Source of the DNA: Streptomyces venezuelae
GTDB taxonomy: Bacteria; Actinomycetota; Actinomycetes; Streptomycetales; Streptomycetaceae
Direction: 5' to 3'
NCBI RefSeq assembly: GCF_008642335.1
Contig: NZ_CP029191.1
Location: 6,200,001-6,264,000 of the forward strand
Length of the DNA: 64,000 bases
Shown: positions 1 to 8,804 of the stretch, piece by piece
Position numbering within the stretch: position 1 is the first letter of the stretch
Layout: each line of letters opens with the position of its first letter
The notes under the pieces: model-generated
What the model saw: only the letters and a program-made list of their open reading frames with translations
Told to the model about the DNA's origin: nothing
The model's database searches: none
Position numbers and translations under genes: made by a program

Positions 1-560
1 ACCGCACGCGCGCGGTACTCGGCGTGCTCGATGCCGATCTGCGCCAGGCAGTGGTTCATCGCCCACTGGAGGCGTTCCGGCGCGTCCTTCATCTCCGCCT
101 CGATGACGTCGAGCAGCCCGGGGAGGTCCAGGCCCTCGGGCTTCTTCGCCACGCGCTCCGTGGTCAGCGCCCAGCCGGCGCTCGCGACCACCGGGTCCGG
201 ATCGGCGGACCAGGCCCGGCGCAGTTCCTCGGAGTGCGGGCTCTTCTTCACCACGTAGTTCACGAGCCAGTCGTGCACCTTGGGTGTGCGTGCCTCGCGG
301 ATCATGGTGTCCAGCTGATCGCGCTCGAACGCCTTCGGGCGGCAGATCAGGAGAGCCAGCAGTCTCGCCGCCGTCTCCTCCGTCTCCCAGAGCCGGCAGG
401 CGAGATCCTGCTGCGTCTTCAGCCGCTTCGCGAGCGCGCGCAGACTGCCGAGGTGCACACCGTGATCGTCACCGTGCTTCTCGTTCACCTTGCGCGTCTT
501 CGGGTCGTCGAGCTCGGCCAGCTCGGCCATCACCTCGTCGAACGCCACCGTCTCGGTCAC
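1..560 (-). CDS. DNA alkylation repair protein (AlkD-like), 3' end cut by window edge
   Basis: Translating the minus strand from GTG 560 gives about 186 residues without a stop, running off the left edge. The helical, HEAT-like text (LLICRPKAFE, TPKVHDWLVNYVVKK, DPVVASAGWALTTERVAKK, MNHCLAQIGIEHAE) resembles the actinobacterial DNA alkylation repair family (PF08713-like), which flips out and excises alkylated bases without deep base intercalation. The GTG overlaps the TGA of the upstream acyltransferase by four bases (GTGA at 557-560) and has an AGGAG about five bases upstream, so it is translationally coupled as the third gene of a minus-strand run. Function is by family resemblance; the C-terminus is unseen, so active-site completeness cannot be judged. 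Confidence 0.85.
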   Translation of the reverse strand, partial: MTETVAFDEVMAELAELDDPKTRKVNEKHGDDHGVHLGSLRALAKRLKTQQDLACRLWETEETAARLLALLICRPKAFERDQLDTMIREARTPKVHDWLVNYVVKKSPHSEELRRAWSADPDPVVASAGWALTTERVAKKPEGLDLPGLLDVIEAEMKDAPERLQWAMNHCLAQIGIEHAEYRARA

Positions 561-1693
561 CTCGGTCTCCTGCCGTCCCCGCCATGAAACGTGGTTGCGC
601 GTTCCACCTTGCCCTGGGCCCGTGAGTCCTCGCCCGTCGGTACGACCGCCCGCGGCAATCGCGGCTCCACCACCGGCCGGAACACCTTCCGCACCGGCGG
701 AGTCGACAGCAGGAACACCGTCGTGATGACGGCGACCGTGAGGAGGGCCTGGCCCGGTACGCCCAGGTCCTTCAGGTACGGGTACAGGCCCGCCGCCTCG
801 CCCGCGCGGATCAGGAGGCCGTGGAGGAGGTACGGGTACATCGTCGCGGCGCCCAGGGCCGTGAAGACGGTGCGGCGGCGGGGGACGCAGGCGAAGAACG
901 CCGCTACCAGGGCCGCGCTCAGCAGGAAGATGCCGATGCGGATGGCCAGGTACTGGGGCCAGGTCACGTCCAGGTCCGTATAGCCCGCGTCCATGGAGAG
1001 CCAGTGTTCGTCGGGGGCCGGGAGCCACAGGTACGACGCCGCTCCGGCGCAGACCAGGGCGGGGATCGCGCAGCGGCGGGCCAGGCTCGTGCGCAGGAGG
1101 GCGAAGTGTTCCGGGCGCAGGTTCAGGCCCAGGACGAACCAGGGCAGGAACATCAGCACGCGGGGGAGCGCCAGGTCGTAGGCCATCGTTGTCAGGCCTG
1201 CCAGGAGGGACACAGCTGCCGCTGTGGGCACCGGGTAGCGGATCGCTCGCCATACCGGGGTGCTGAGCCGCCAGAGGAACAGGGCGATCAGGAACCAGCA
1301 GAGGTACGTCGGTTCCGTGGGGGTGTACGCGAACGGCTCGTCCCGCACCGCGCTGTTCGTGGCCGCGTACGCCAGCTCGAAGAGCAGGTACGGGAGGAGG
1401 ACTCCCTCCAGGAGTCGGCGTACCTGGGCCGGGGTGCCCGTGAAGCGTTGCGAGAAGTAGCCGCACAGCAGGATGAACGCCGGCATGTGGAACGTGTAGA
1501 TCAGCGTGTGCACCGACTGGAGCGCGTGCGTGCCGTACACGATCTGTTCCCAGGAGTGGCCCAGGGCGACCAGCACGATCAGGAGGAACTTCGCGTTGTC
1601 GAAGAACGGGTCCCGGGTGAGGTCCGGCCCGCCTGCCGCGTTCTGTGTGCGGGGCGGATCCTGCGGCTTCGTGCCCGGCATCCGTACGCGCAT
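557..1693 (-). CDS. Acyltransferase family 3 integral membrane protein
   Basis: A 378-residue protein with about ten hydrophobic segments. The N-terminal FFDNAKFLLIVLVALGHSWE is the signature first helix of acyltransferase-3 (OafA/NolL-type) enzymes, with the conserved His in GHS. Such enzymes transfer acyl groups, usually acetyl, across the membrane to sugars or cell-surface glycans. ATG 1693 overlaps the TGA of the upstream PIG-L deacetylase by one base (TGATG), so the two are probably co-translated; a de-N-acetylase plus an O-acyltransferase suggests paired modification of an exported glycan (inference). The C-terminal tail past the last membrane helix is charged and probably cytoplasmic. 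The acceptor is unknown. Confidence 0.88.
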   Translation of the reverse strand: MRVRMPGTKPQDPPRTQNAAGGPDLTRDPFFDNAKFLLIVLVALGHSWEQIVYGTHALQSVHTLIYTFHMPAFILLCGYFSQRFTGTPAQVRRLLEGVLLPYLLFELAYAATNSAVRDEPFAYTPTEPTYLCWFLIALFLWRLSTPVWRAIRYPVPTAAAVSLLAGLTTMAYDLALPRVLMFLPWFVLGLNLRPEHFALLRTSLARRCAIPALVCAGAASYLWLPAPDEHWLSMDAGYTDLDVTWPQYLAIRIGIFLLSAALVAAFFACVPRRRTVFTALGAATMYPYLLHGLLIRAGEAAGLYPYLKDLGVPGQALLTVAVITTVFLLSTPPVRKVFRPVVEPRLPRAVVPTGEDSRAQGKVERATTFHGGDGRRPR

Positions 1694-4032
1694 CACGCCC
1701 TCGACCTCCCCTCCGTCGGGGACCCCACCGGCTGCCAGGGAGCCAGGCGACCTCCTCCACGCGTGGCATGGGTCCAGTACAGGCGGCTGTCGAGGCCGAG
1801 CATCGTGAGGACGACGCCGCCCGACGACAGGGGGGCGCTCGACGGGGCGCCCGCGGGGAGTACGCCGGTGTGGTTCCACTGCGGGCGGGTCTGCGGGCGG
1901 TTCCTCGCCCTGCCCGAGGTCCCCCACGCCGTGGCGACATCGCCCGTGGCGGTACGGGCCGCCAGCAGCACGTCGCCCCAGTCGTCGGACGTGGCGCTCA
2001 CGGGGCCGTAGCCGCCCGCCCCGCCCAGGTCGGCGACGGACGTCGACGTGTGTGCCGTGGACGAACGGCGTACGCGGCCCGGTTCCGCGGAGTCGGAGGG
2101 GGAGGAGGCGGTGAGGGCGCTCGCGTGCAGGCGGGCCGAGCAGACGTTGCCGGAGTTCGGGGCGCGGTAGAAGACCCGGACGCCGTCGTCGTCGCGGCGG
2201 ACGGTCAGCGGCAGGGTGGTGGCCGGGAGGCCGGTGGCCAGGGGGCCGCGCACCTCGGCTCCCGGCTCGTCCTTGATCCAGGCCAGCACGGTGTGCGGGG
2301 TGGCGGCCAGGACGTACGACCGTCCGGTGCGGTCCGTCGCCGTCACCGGGTCGCTGTGCACCGCCTTGCCGCCCAGGCTCCGCCACGGCGTCCACGTGCC
2401 GTCCGGCTGCTGGGCGCGCGTCGTCAGCTGATGGGTGCTGTCGCGCAGGAAGACCGACATCGCGCCGTCGCGGTCCACGGCGACCGCCGGGGAGCTGATG
2501 TCGTTCGTACCGATCTCGTCGGACAGCTCGGGGGTGCCGAGGGACTGCCAGGGACCGAAGGGCTTCCCCGGGGCCTCCTGGACCACGTACCCCACTTCCT
2601 TGCCGTACCCGGCCGCCGTTCCGTCGCCGAAGAGGGTGCGGGTGCCGAAGACCGCTATCCGCCCGTCGGGAAGAGCCGTGGGGCGTACGCCTGTGTCCAT
2701 GTCGGTCTCCGGCTGGAACACGGGACCCTTCCAGTCGCGCGCGTCCCACTTCCCGCCCTTGACGCCCTTGCCGCCCGGGCGGTGCCAGTGCGCGATACGG
2801 CCGTCCAGCACGGCGAAGGCCCACAGGCTGTCGTCCTTGCCCGTGAGCAGCCAGTCGGCGCCGCTGTCGCCGGCGTGGTGGATGCTGTGCGACCAGCGGG
2901 GCTTGGGGCTCGCGGCGACCTTGAGGTCACCGCAGCCCGCCGGGTCCTCGCAGGAGTCGCGGGTGGCGTCGTCGCTCCAGGAGTACGTGGCGAGCGTACG
3001 GGCCTTCGACGCGCCGGACGCGGGGTCCAGGGCCTGGGGGAGACCGCCGTTGAAGTAGCCCATGTAGGTCTGCACGGTGAAGTGGGGGCGCGATCCGGTG
3101 GCGGCGTACCGGGAGAGGGCCTGCTGCACGAAGCGGGCGCCGAAACGGTGGTCCTGGTGGTCGGAACACTTGAGGTTGCGGTCGAGGCGGCCCGGTGTCG
3201 GGTTCTGCATGCGGACCTGGGTGGGGCGGAACCGCTCGAGGTAGCCGGTCAGGGTCTGGATGAGCTGTTCCTTCGTGTACGAGAAGTCGCGGGTGACCGG
3301 ACCGCCGTGCGCCAGCTGCGAGCCGAGCGCGTCGATCCGGCCCTCCCACAGTCCGTGCAGGCTGTGCGGGCGATCGCCGGTGATGCTGCCCGCCTCGTGC
3401 AGCAGCGTCCACACCAGGTGGATGTGGGGGTACCCCTGCAACGTGTCGAGCTCCGCCTGCCCGCCGCCCGCCGTCGCAATCACGGTGCGCTGCCAGGGGT
3501 GGCCGGGGCGTCCGGTGACCATCTCCGCGTACGCGGCGCGAATGCCGTTCTGCCGCGCCTTGGCGTACTTGCGCTTGTCGCGCGTCGGGCGGGGGCGGCC
3601 CTGGCTCGCGCCCATGCCCACGCCCTTGCCCGAACCACCCGTGCCCGTATGCGCGCCCGCCCGCGGGCCGTTGACGCCGTTGGACTCGCCGGACGTGAGG
3701 TAGATCGTGGTCAGCGGCCTGCCGCTGCGCAGCGACTGCCCGACTTCCGGGTTGATGAAGAACAGGTCGTCGTCGGGGTGCGCGACGATCTGCACGATCG
3801 CTTCCGTCGTCTGCGGCTGCGGCCCGGACGCCGCCCACGTGCCCGTCGGGGCGGCCCTGCTCAGGTCCGGTGCCTGATGCGGCACCGCGGGCGCTTCCCC
3901 GCCGCCACCGTTCGACCGGACGGCCAGTCCTATGCCGACCCCTATGGGCGTCATGGCACCCAGCACGGTGGCCGCGAGGACGTTGCGACGGGTGGCGCGC
4001 GGGCGCGAGAGAAGGCGCTTCTCGGGGGGCAT
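1693..4032 (-). CDS. TAT-exported PIG-L family deacetylase with C-terminal propeller-like domain
   Basis: 779 residues. A twin-arginine signal (TRRNVLAATVLGAM, residues 14-27) is followed by a PIG-L/LmbE zinc hydrolase domain with the AHPDDD metal motif at residues 84-89 and the second motif SDHQDHR near 288-294. These enzymes remove N-acetyl groups from GlcNAc-containing substrates. Beyond about residue 370 the protein has repeated W/G-rich beta segments (DGRIAHWHRPGG, DGTWTPWRSLGGK, PNSGNVCSARL) like a lectin or sialidase-type beta-propeller, a common fusion in Streptomyces and suited to carbohydrate binding. The ATG start at 4032 has only a weak ribosome site. First gene of a run with the acyltransferase and alkylation repair gene. 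Confidence 0.88.
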   Translation of the reverse strand: MPPEKRLLSRPRATRRNVLAATVLGAMTPIGVGIGLAVRSNGGGGEAPAVPHQAPDLSRAAPTGTWAASGPQPQTTEAIVQIVAHPDDDLFFINPEVGQSLRSGRPLTTIYLTSGESNGVNGPRAGAHTGTGGSGKGVGMGASQGRPRPTRDKRKYAKARQNGIRAAYAEMVTGRPGHPWQRTVIATAGGGQAELDTLQGYPHIHLVWTLLHEAGSITGDRPHSLHGLWEGRIDALGSQLAHGGPVTRDFSYTKEQLIQTLTGYLERFRPTQVRMQNPTPGRLDRNLKCSDHQDHRFGARFVQQALSRYAATGSRPHFTVQTYMGYFNGGLPQALDPASGASKARTLATYSWSDDATRDSCEDPAGCGDLKVAASPKPRWSHSIHHAGDSGADWLLTGKDDSLWAFAVLDGRIAHWHRPGGKGVKGGKWDARDWKGPVFQPETDMDTGVRPTALPDGRIAVFGTRTLFGDGTAAGYGKEVGYVVQEAPGKPFGPWQSLGTPELSDEIGTNDISSPAVAVDRDGAMSVFLRDSTHQLTTRAQQPDGTWTPWRSLGGKAVHSDPVTATDRTGRSYVLAATPHTVLAWIKDEPGAEVRGPLATGLPATTLPLTVRRDDDGVRVFYRAPNSGNVCSARLHASALTASSPSDSAEPGRVRRSSTAHTSTSVADLGGAGGYGPVSATSDDWGDVLLAARTATGDVATAWGTSGRARNRPQTRPQWNHTGVLPAGAPSSAPLSSGGVVLTMLGLDSRLYWTHATRGGGRLAPWQPVGSPTEGRSRA

Positions 4033-4190
4033 GGGTGGTCTTGCCTATCTGCGTCTGACGTACCGGCCACTCGGCTCGCGAGGCGCCGCCGTGAACTCCT
4101 TGATCACTGGGGAGGATGACGCTCGGAAGCGGGGGGTTGTCCTCAGTGATCTTCCTCACGGGTGATCCGGGGGCGTCTTGGAGGTGTTCT

Positions 4191-5105
4191 ATGGGTGTCC
4201 TGCGGTCGTCCTCGCGGGTGGGTCTCACGTCACTCAGTGACGGGGCGCAGGTGCACTGGACCGCGGCGCTGCCGGACGGCGCGGGTGGGGACGGTGCGGG
4301 CGCAGGCGGTGGGCGGACGTCGCCCGTCGTGCTGCTGCACGGCGGTCCCGGGCTCCCCGACTATCTGGGCGACGTCGCCGGCATGGTCGCGGACCTCGCG
4401 CCCGTGTACCGGTACGACCAGCGCGGGACCGGGCGGTCGGTGTGGCAGGGGCGTCATACGTTCGCGCGGCACGTCGGCGACCTCGCCGAGCTCCTCGACG
4501 CGTGGGGCGCGGCCCGTGCCGTGCTGGTCGCGCACTCCTACGGTGCCGATCTCGCCGCCCGGTTCTGTCTCGCGCACCCGGACCGGGTGGCCGCCGTGCT
4601 GCTGATGTGCGGGCCGTTCCTCGGGGACTGGCGTGCCGGGTACCGGGCCGAGCGGGATCGCCGCATGACCGACGCGCAGCGGGAGCGGCTCCGCGTACTG
4701 GAGGAGTTGCCGCACCGCAGCGAGGAGCAGGAGGTCCAGCTGCTCACCCTGGCGTGGTTCACCGATCATGCCGATCATTCCGATGCCGGACGTGGGTGGC
4801 GGTGGGCCGAGCGCGACGCGCGGCTGAGGCGGCCCGTCAACTGGGGGATGAACCGTGAGCTGGGCGCGGCGGGGCGGGCAGATCCCCTCGACGGGCATCT
4901 GGACGAGTTGCGCGCGTGTCTGCCCGTGCGGGCGGAGCTGCTGGGCGGGTGCGACGACCCGCGGCCGCTGTCGGCGCTCGACGGCCTCGCGCGGTCGCTC
5001 GGTCTGCCGCTGACCCGGATCGAGGGCGGCGGTCACGAGCCCTGGCTGGAGCGGCCCGACGCCGTGCGGGCCTGTCTGCGGCGTTTCGTGCGGGGGCGTT
5101 CCTGA
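4191..5105 (+). CDS. Alpha/beta hydrolase (proline iminopeptidase-like)
   Basis: 304 residues. The oxyanion motif HGGPG is near residue 50, the nucleophile elbow AHSYGA places Ser near 115, and GGGHEP near residue 281 gives the catalytic His. An acid lies upstream in the [12 protein letters not shown] segment. The order fits the S33 proline iminopeptidase/haloperoxidase branch, a cytoplasmic hydrolase of amide or ester substrates. Start ATG 4191 is chosen because GGAGGT sits six bases upstream; an in-frame ATG at 4116 would add 25 residues unlike the family. Transcribed divergently from the PIG-L gene with 158 bases between. The substrate cannot be read from the sequence. Confidence 0.85.
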   Translation: MGVLRSSSRVGLTSLSDGAQVHWTAALPDGAGGDGAGAGGGRTSPVVLLHGGPGLPDYLGDVAGMVADLAPVYRYDQRGTGRSVWQGRHTFARHVGDLAELLDAWGAARAVLVAHSYGADLAARFCLAHPDRVAAVLLMCGPFLGDWRAGYRAERDRRMTDAQRERLRVLEELPHRSEEQEVQLLTLAWFTDHADHSDAGRGWRWAERDARLRRPVNWGMNRELGAAGRADPLDGHLDELRACLPVRAELLGGCDDPRPLSALDGLARSLGLPLTRIEGGGHEPWLERPDAVRACLRRFVRGRS

Positions 5106-5123
5106 TCTGACTCGACGCTCCTA

Positions 5124-5140
5124 TTGCACATATATTGCAA
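5124..5140 (+). promoter_or_regulatory. TTGCA inverted/direct repeat upstream of tsaD
   Basis: TTGCA-N7-TGCAA is a perfect 5-bp inverted repeat in an AT-rich pocket within otherwise GC-rich DNA, about 30-45 bases before the tsaD start. TTGCA also recurs as a direct repeat 11 bases on. It could be an operator or part of the promoter; no regulator is identified. Confidence 0.4.
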
Positions 5141-5169
5141 GTGCGTATGGAGTGCAGAGGGAGTGTGCG

Positions 5170-6246
5170 GTGGGTCAAGGCAAACCAGTCGTGCTGGGCA
5201 TCGAGTCGTCGTGCGACGAGACCGGAGCGGGGATCGTCCGGGACGGAGAGCTGCTCGCGCACGTGGTCGCGTCGAGCATGGACGAGCACGCGCGGTACGG
5301 CGGCGTCGTGCCCGAGATCGCCGCCCGCGCCCACCTGCACGCCTTCAACCCGGTCGTACGACAGGCCCTCGACCAGGCAGGACTGCGGCTGACGCAGCTC
5401 GACGCGGTCGCCGTCACCACCGGTCCCGGCCTGTCCGGCGCCCTCCAGGTGGGGCTCGCCGGCGCCAAGACCCTGGCCTACGCGGCCGGGGTGCCGCTGT
5501 ACGGCGTGCACCACCTGGCCGGACACGTCGCCGCCGACACCCTGGAGCACGGCCCGCTGCCCGAACCGTGCGTCGTGCTCATCGTCTCGGGCGGGCACAC
5601 CTCGCTGCTCCTGGTCCGGGACCTCGTGCGCGAGCCGATCCTGCACCTCGGGGACACGCTCGACGACGCGGCGGGGGAGTGCTTCGACAAGGTCGCCCGC
5701 ATCCTGGGCCTGCCGTATCCGGGCGGGCCCGCGATCGACCGCGCGGCACGGGACGGGGATCCGCGGGCCGTGGCGTTCCCGCGGCCGCTGACCCGCCCCG
5801 GCGACGACCCGTACGCCTTCTCCTTCTCCGGGCTCAAGACCGCCGCGGCCCGCTGGGTCGAACGGCACCGCCTCCGGGGCGAGGACCTGTCGGTGGCCGA
5901 CGGGGCCGCCGCGCTGCAGGAGGCCGTCGCCGACGTACTGACCCGCAAGGCACTGGCGGCCTGTCGCGCGTACGACGTGCGGACGCTGGTCGTCGTCGGA
6001 GGCGTGGCGGCGAACTCCCGGGTCCGCGGACTCGCCGAGGAGCGGTGCGCGGCCGCCGGGATCGAGCTGCGCGTGCCGCCCATGACGCTGTGCACCGACA
6101 ACGGCGCGATGATCGCCGCCGTCGGCGATCTGCTGATGCGCTCCGACGCCGAGCCCGCGCCGCTGAACGTGTCGATCGACCCGTCGGCGCCGCTCGCATA
6201 CGCCTCGCTCACCCCGCTGCCGAGCGCACCGGGACGGGCTGCCTGA
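5170..6246 (+). CDS. tsaD: tRNA N6-adenosine threonylcarbamoyltransferase TsaD
   Basis: 358 residues covering a whole TsaD/Kae1/Qri7 protein. [11 protein letters not shown] opens the ASKHA fold, VHHLAGH supplies the paired metal-binding histidines, [10 protein letters not shown] the phosphate loop, and [10 protein letters not shown] and CTDNGAMIA the C-terminal nucleotide lobe. TsaD transfers threonylcarbamoyl from TC-AMP to A37 of ANN-decoding tRNAs together with TsaB and TsaE. Start GTG 5170 has GAGGGAG seven bases upstream; an in-frame GTG at 5152 is possible. Streptomyces usually keep tsaD with tsaE/tsaB/rimI, none of which is here, so this may be a second copy or a relocated one. It ends against a convergent nitrilase gene across a perfect palindrome. 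Confidence 0.93.
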   Translation: MGQGKPVVLGIESSCDETGAGIVRDGELLAHVVASSMDEHARYGGVVPEIAARAHLHAFNPVVRQALDQAGLRLTQLDAVAVTTGPGLSGALQVGLAGAKTLAYAAGVPLYGVHHLAGHVAADTLEHGPLPEPCVVLIVSGGHTSLLLVRDLVREPILHLGDTLDDAAGECFDKVARILGLPYPGGPAIDRAARDGDPRAVAFPRPLTRPGDDPYAFSFSGLKTAAARWVERHRLRGEDLSVADGAAALQEAVADVLTRKALAACRAYDVRTLVVVGGVAANSRVRGLAEERCAAAGIELRVPPMTLCTDNGAMIAAVGDLLMRSDAEPAPLNVSIDPSAPLAYASLTPLPSAPGRAA

Positions 6247-6336
6247 CAGGCATCACCATCGGCCCCCCGGGTGACCGTCTGCCGCCGTACGCGGACGACG
6301 TCCGCAGTGTTGGCGTGGACGCCTTAAGGGGTGCGC

Positions 6337-6368
6337 CCCGCGCGAGGGGTGCGCACCCCTCGCGCGGG
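6337..6368. terminator. 32-bp perfect palindrome, bidirectional terminator
   Basis: A perfect palindrome with 16-base arms and no spacer (left arm CCCGCGCGAGGGGTGC) lies between the convergent tsaD and nitrilase stops. No T-tract follows, as is usual in Streptomyces. It should form a strong hairpin in either transcript. Confidence 0.75.
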
Positions 6369-6372
6369 ACGT

Positions 6373-7317
6373 TCAGTTCGTGGACGTCAGCGGCCCGTAC
6401 GCGTCCGGGCGGCGCGTCGCCAGGAACGGGAAGAGCTCCAGCCAGTCGCGGCGCGCGTCGAGGTCGAGGTCGGCGACCAGGACGGCGGGCTCGTCGCGCG
6501 GGGCCTGCGCGAGGACCCGGCCGTAGGGGTCGACGATGAACGAACTCCCGTAGAACGTGAGGCCGTTCTCGGAGCCGATGCGGTTCGGCACCACCATGAA
6601 CGTCGCGTTGGCGATCGCGTTGCCGGTGATGACCTTCTGCCAGATCGGCTGCGTGTCGAAGCCGGGGTGGCCGGGCTCGGAGCCGATGGCGGTCGGGTAG
6701 ACGAGGACGTCGGCACCGGCCAGGGAGTAGGCGCGGGCCAGCTCCGGGAACCACTGGTCCCAGCAGGTCGGCAGGCCGAGGTGGGCGTCGTCGACCCGGA
6801 CCAGCGGGAACGCGTCGTCGCCGGCCGGGCCCTGGCGGAACCAGTGGTCCTCGTAGTAGCCCTCCGAGACAGGGATGTGGGTCTTGCGGGTGCGCTGGGC
6901 GAGGCTGCCGTCCGGGGCGACGAGGATCGCCGTGTTGTAGCCGAGCCCGTCGTCCTCGCCGTCCGGCGCGGGGGCCCGCTCGTACAGCGAGGCGTGCACG
7001 TACAGCCCGTGCTCGCGTGCCGCCTCGGCGGCGAACGTGAACGTCGGGCCGGTGAGCAGCTCCTCGGGCTCGGCCGGGGCGGGGTGGTCGGCCTTGCGCA
7101 CGACCGCGAAGTACGGCGACAGCGTCAGCTCCTGGAGGCACACCACGCGCGCGCCTTCCGCCGCCGCGAGACGGATGCCCTCGCGCAGGGCCGCGCGGTG
7201 CTCGTCCGGGTCGCGGTGCCAGCGCTGCTGCACGGCGGCCACGCGGAGGGGGGACCGTTCGGCGGGGCGGGTCCTGGTGGGGGACGCGGGCGGGTTGTAC
7301 GCGGTGATCAGACGCAT
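6373..7317 (-). CDS. Nitrilase-superfamily amidase (N-carbamoylputrescine amidase-like)
   Basis: 314 residues with the complete carbon-nitrogen hydrolase triad: Glu in CLQELTLSPYF (about residue 60), Lys in RKTHIPV (about 144) and Cys in PTCWDQWFPE (about 183). The CWDQWFPE context and the HIPVSEGYYEDHWFRQG loop are typical of N-carbamoylputrescine amidases (AguB) and beta-ureidopropionases, which release CO2 and NH3 from carbamoyl amines. Start ATG 7317 is preceded by GGAAG. It is divergent from a LacI regulator, and its probable promoter (-35 TTGCCG at 7423-7418, -10 TACATT at 7399-7394, 18-base spacer) is straddled by two copies of a palindromic operator, so it is likely repressed until its amide substrate or product appears. 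No polyamine gene adjoins, so the exact substrate is open. Confidence 0.88.
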   Translation of the reverse strand: MRLITAYNPPASPTRTRPAERSPLRVAAVQQRWHRDPDEHRAALREGIRLAAAEGARVVCLQELTLSPYFAVVRKADHPAPAEPEELLTGPTFTFAAEAAREHGLYVHASLYERAPAPDGEDDGLGYNTAILVAPDGSLAQRTRKTHIPVSEGYYEDHWFRQGPAGDDAFPLVRVDDAHLGLPTCWDQWFPELARAYSLAGADVLVYPTAIGSEPGHPGFDTQPIWQKVITGNAIANATFMVVPNRIGSENGLTFYGSSFIVDPYGRVLAQAPRDEPAVLVADLDLDARRDWLELFPFLATRRPDAYGPLTSTN

Positions 7318-7368
7318 GACGACTTCCAGGGGAGGAGTACGGGGAGGGCGGAGTGGTGTCGCTCGCCG

Positions 7369-7388
7369 GTGCCGGAACGTTCCGGCAC
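7369..7388. promoter_or_regulatory. LacI-family operator O1 (perfect 20-bp palindrome)
   Basis: GTGCCGGAACGTTCCGGCAC is a perfect 20-bp palindrome with the central CG typical of LacI/GalR operators. It lies just downstream of the predicted -10 of the nitrilase promoter on the minus strand, where bound repressor would block initiation. Confidence 0.85.
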
Positions 7389-7403
7389 GGCCGAATGTAA
7401 ACC

Positions 7404-7423
7404 GTGCCGGAACGTTCCGGCAA
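7404..7423. promoter_or_regulatory. LacI-family operator O2 (near-perfect copy)
   Basis: GTGCCGGAACGTTCCGGCAA repeats O1 with one changed end base, centre 35 bp away. It covers the -35/spacer region of the nitrilase promoter and lies 43 bases before the LacI start, so it could serve repression and autoregulation. Confidence 0.82.
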
Positions 7424-7465
7424 GAGTCGGCCCCGACTGATCGCGTACGTCTACACTTCGGCCAC

Positions 7466-8470
7466 GTGAATGCCCGTACCGTCACTCTCCTCGACGTCGC
7501 CCGCGCCGCCGGAGTCTCCAAGAGCACCGCCTCCGACGCCCTGCAGGGCGCGGGCCGCGTCGCGGAGGCCACCCGCGAGCACGTCAGGGAGGTCGCCGCC
7601 CGCCTCGGCTACCGGCCGAACAGCGCCGCGCGCAGGCTCCGCCGCGCCAGTACCGGCGCCATCGGGCTGCACCTGCCCCAGACGGCGACGCGCCTCGACT
7701 ACTACATGAACCTCGCCTTCGGTGCCGTCGCCCGCGCCCAGGAGGAAGGCTTCGACGTCGTCCTGCTCGCGCCCGCCACCGGCACGCACGAACCGCTCGC
7801 CTCACGCGTCGACGGCCTCCTCGTCATCGACCCCGAGCTCGACGACCCCGCCGTGCCGGGTCTCCTCGGCGCGGGCATCCCCGTCGTCACCGGCGAGCGC
7901 TACCTCGGGTCGGCCCCCGCCCCCAGCGGCGCGGTCATCTGCGACAACTCCGCCTCCCTGACCGCCCTCCTGGACCACGTGCACGCCCGCGGCGCCCGCC
8001 GCCCCGCCCTGCTGGCGCCCGCCGACACCTCCGCGTGGGCCGCGGCGCTGCACGGCACGGCCGGTGTCTGGGGGCGTATGCACGACGTGCCGGTCGAGGT
8101 CCGCACGGTCTCCTTCGCGGCGACGCCCCGCGAGGCGGAGGAGGCCACGCTCGCGCTCCTCGCCCAGGCGCCGGAGATCGACGCGGTGATCTGCGCCCCG
8201 GACGGCGCGGCACCGGGGGTGCTCCACGCGGCCGCCGCCCAGGGCCGTGCCGTGGGTCGCGACTTCTACGTGGCCGCCTGCGTGGACGGAACCGCAGTCC
8301 GCGGCGCGGCGCCGCCCGTCACCGCCGTCGACCTGCGCCCTTCGGCGTACGGGCACGCCTGCGCGGAACTCCTCTGCGACATCCTCGCGGGCCGCACCGA
8401 CCCGGCGACGGTCCGTACCCACCAGTGGGCCCTGGAGGCCCGCGCCTCCACGCTCGGCCCGGCCGACTGA
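7466..8470 (+). CDS. LacI-family transcriptional repressor
   Basis: 334 residues. The N-terminal helix-turn-helix VTLLDVARAAGVSKSTASDALQ and hinge LGYRPNSAARRLRR (about residues 5-62) are classic LacI/GalR, followed by a periplasmic-binding-protein-like ligand domain (GLHLPQT, DGLLVIDPEL, AVICDNSASL). Start GTG 7466 is fixed by the domain; no ribosome site precedes it, and TACACT at 7452-7457 could be a -10 giving a leaderless message. Two 20-bp palindromes between this gene and the divergent nitrilase are its obvious operators. The inducer is unknown but probably relates to the amidase substrate. Confidence 0.92.
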   Translation: MNARTVTLLDVARAAGVSKSTASDALQGAGRVAEATREHVREVAARLGYRPNSAARRLRRASTGAIGLHLPQTATRLDYYMNLAFGAVARAQEEGFDVVLLAPATGTHEPLASRVDGLLVIDPELDDPAVPGLLGAGIPVVTGERYLGSAPAPSGAVICDNSASLTALLDHVHARGARRPALLAPADTSAWAAALHGTAGVWGRMHDVPVEVRTVSFAATPREAEEATLALLAQAPEIDAVICAPDGAAPGVLHAAAAQGRAVGRDFYVAACVDGTAVRGAAPPVTAVDLRPSAYGHACAELLCDILAGRTDPATVRTHQWALEARASTLGPAD

Positions 8471-8576
8471 CGCGAGCCGCCCGGAATGCACCCTTCCGTG
8501 AACGGCGGGAGAGTGGGTACGTCGCCCGACCAGGGGCGGCGCCGAGCGAGCGTGTCGCCGAGGGAGCGTGTCGAAC

Positions 8577-8804
8577 GTGGCCAAGGAAAAGAAGCTCAAA
8601 AAGGGTGACCAGGTCTCCTGGAAAAGTCATGGGCAGACCGTTCCTGGCAAGGTGAAGAAGAAGATCACGGAGCGTACGGAGGCCGCGGGGCGCAGCGTCG
8701 ACGCGTCCAAGGACGAGCCCCAGTACGAAGTCATCAGTGACAAGTCCGGCCGCAACGCCGTCCACAAGCCGGGTTCTCTGCGCAAGAAGGGCGGCGGCTC
8801 TTGA
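8577..8804 (+). CDS. DUF2945 (hypervirulence-associated TUDOR-type) small protein
   Basis: 75 residues, very Lys-rich (KEKKLKKGDQVSWKSHG, KKKITERTEAAGRSVDASKDEPQYEVISDKSGRNAVHKPGSLRKK). This matches the DUF2945 family, predicted to adopt a small TUDOR/SH3-like barrel; a nucleic-acid role is suggested by charge only. GTG 8577 has AGGGAG ten bases upstream, while an in-frame GTG at 8568 is only one base from the same site and so is less likely. Its TGA overlaps the TTG start of the next gene (TTGA), showing translational coupling to a DUF3140 protein. Confidence 0.85.
   Translation: MAKEKKLKKGDQVSWKSHGQTVPGKVKKKITERTEAAGRSVDASKDEPQYEVISDKSGRNAVHKPGSLRKKGGGS

Noticed and set aside
1645..4119. 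824-codon open frame on the plus strand
   Set aside because: It is antisense to the PIG-L and acyltransferase genes, is Arg/Gly-rich without domains, and reflects GC bias.
6337..6368. Phage or plasmid attachment site
   Set aside because: The palindrome lies between convergent stops without tRNA or integrase; a terminator explains it.
7037..7465. Extended start for the LacI regulator
   Set aside because: It would run through the operators and nitrilase gene; the HTH begins right after GTG 7466.
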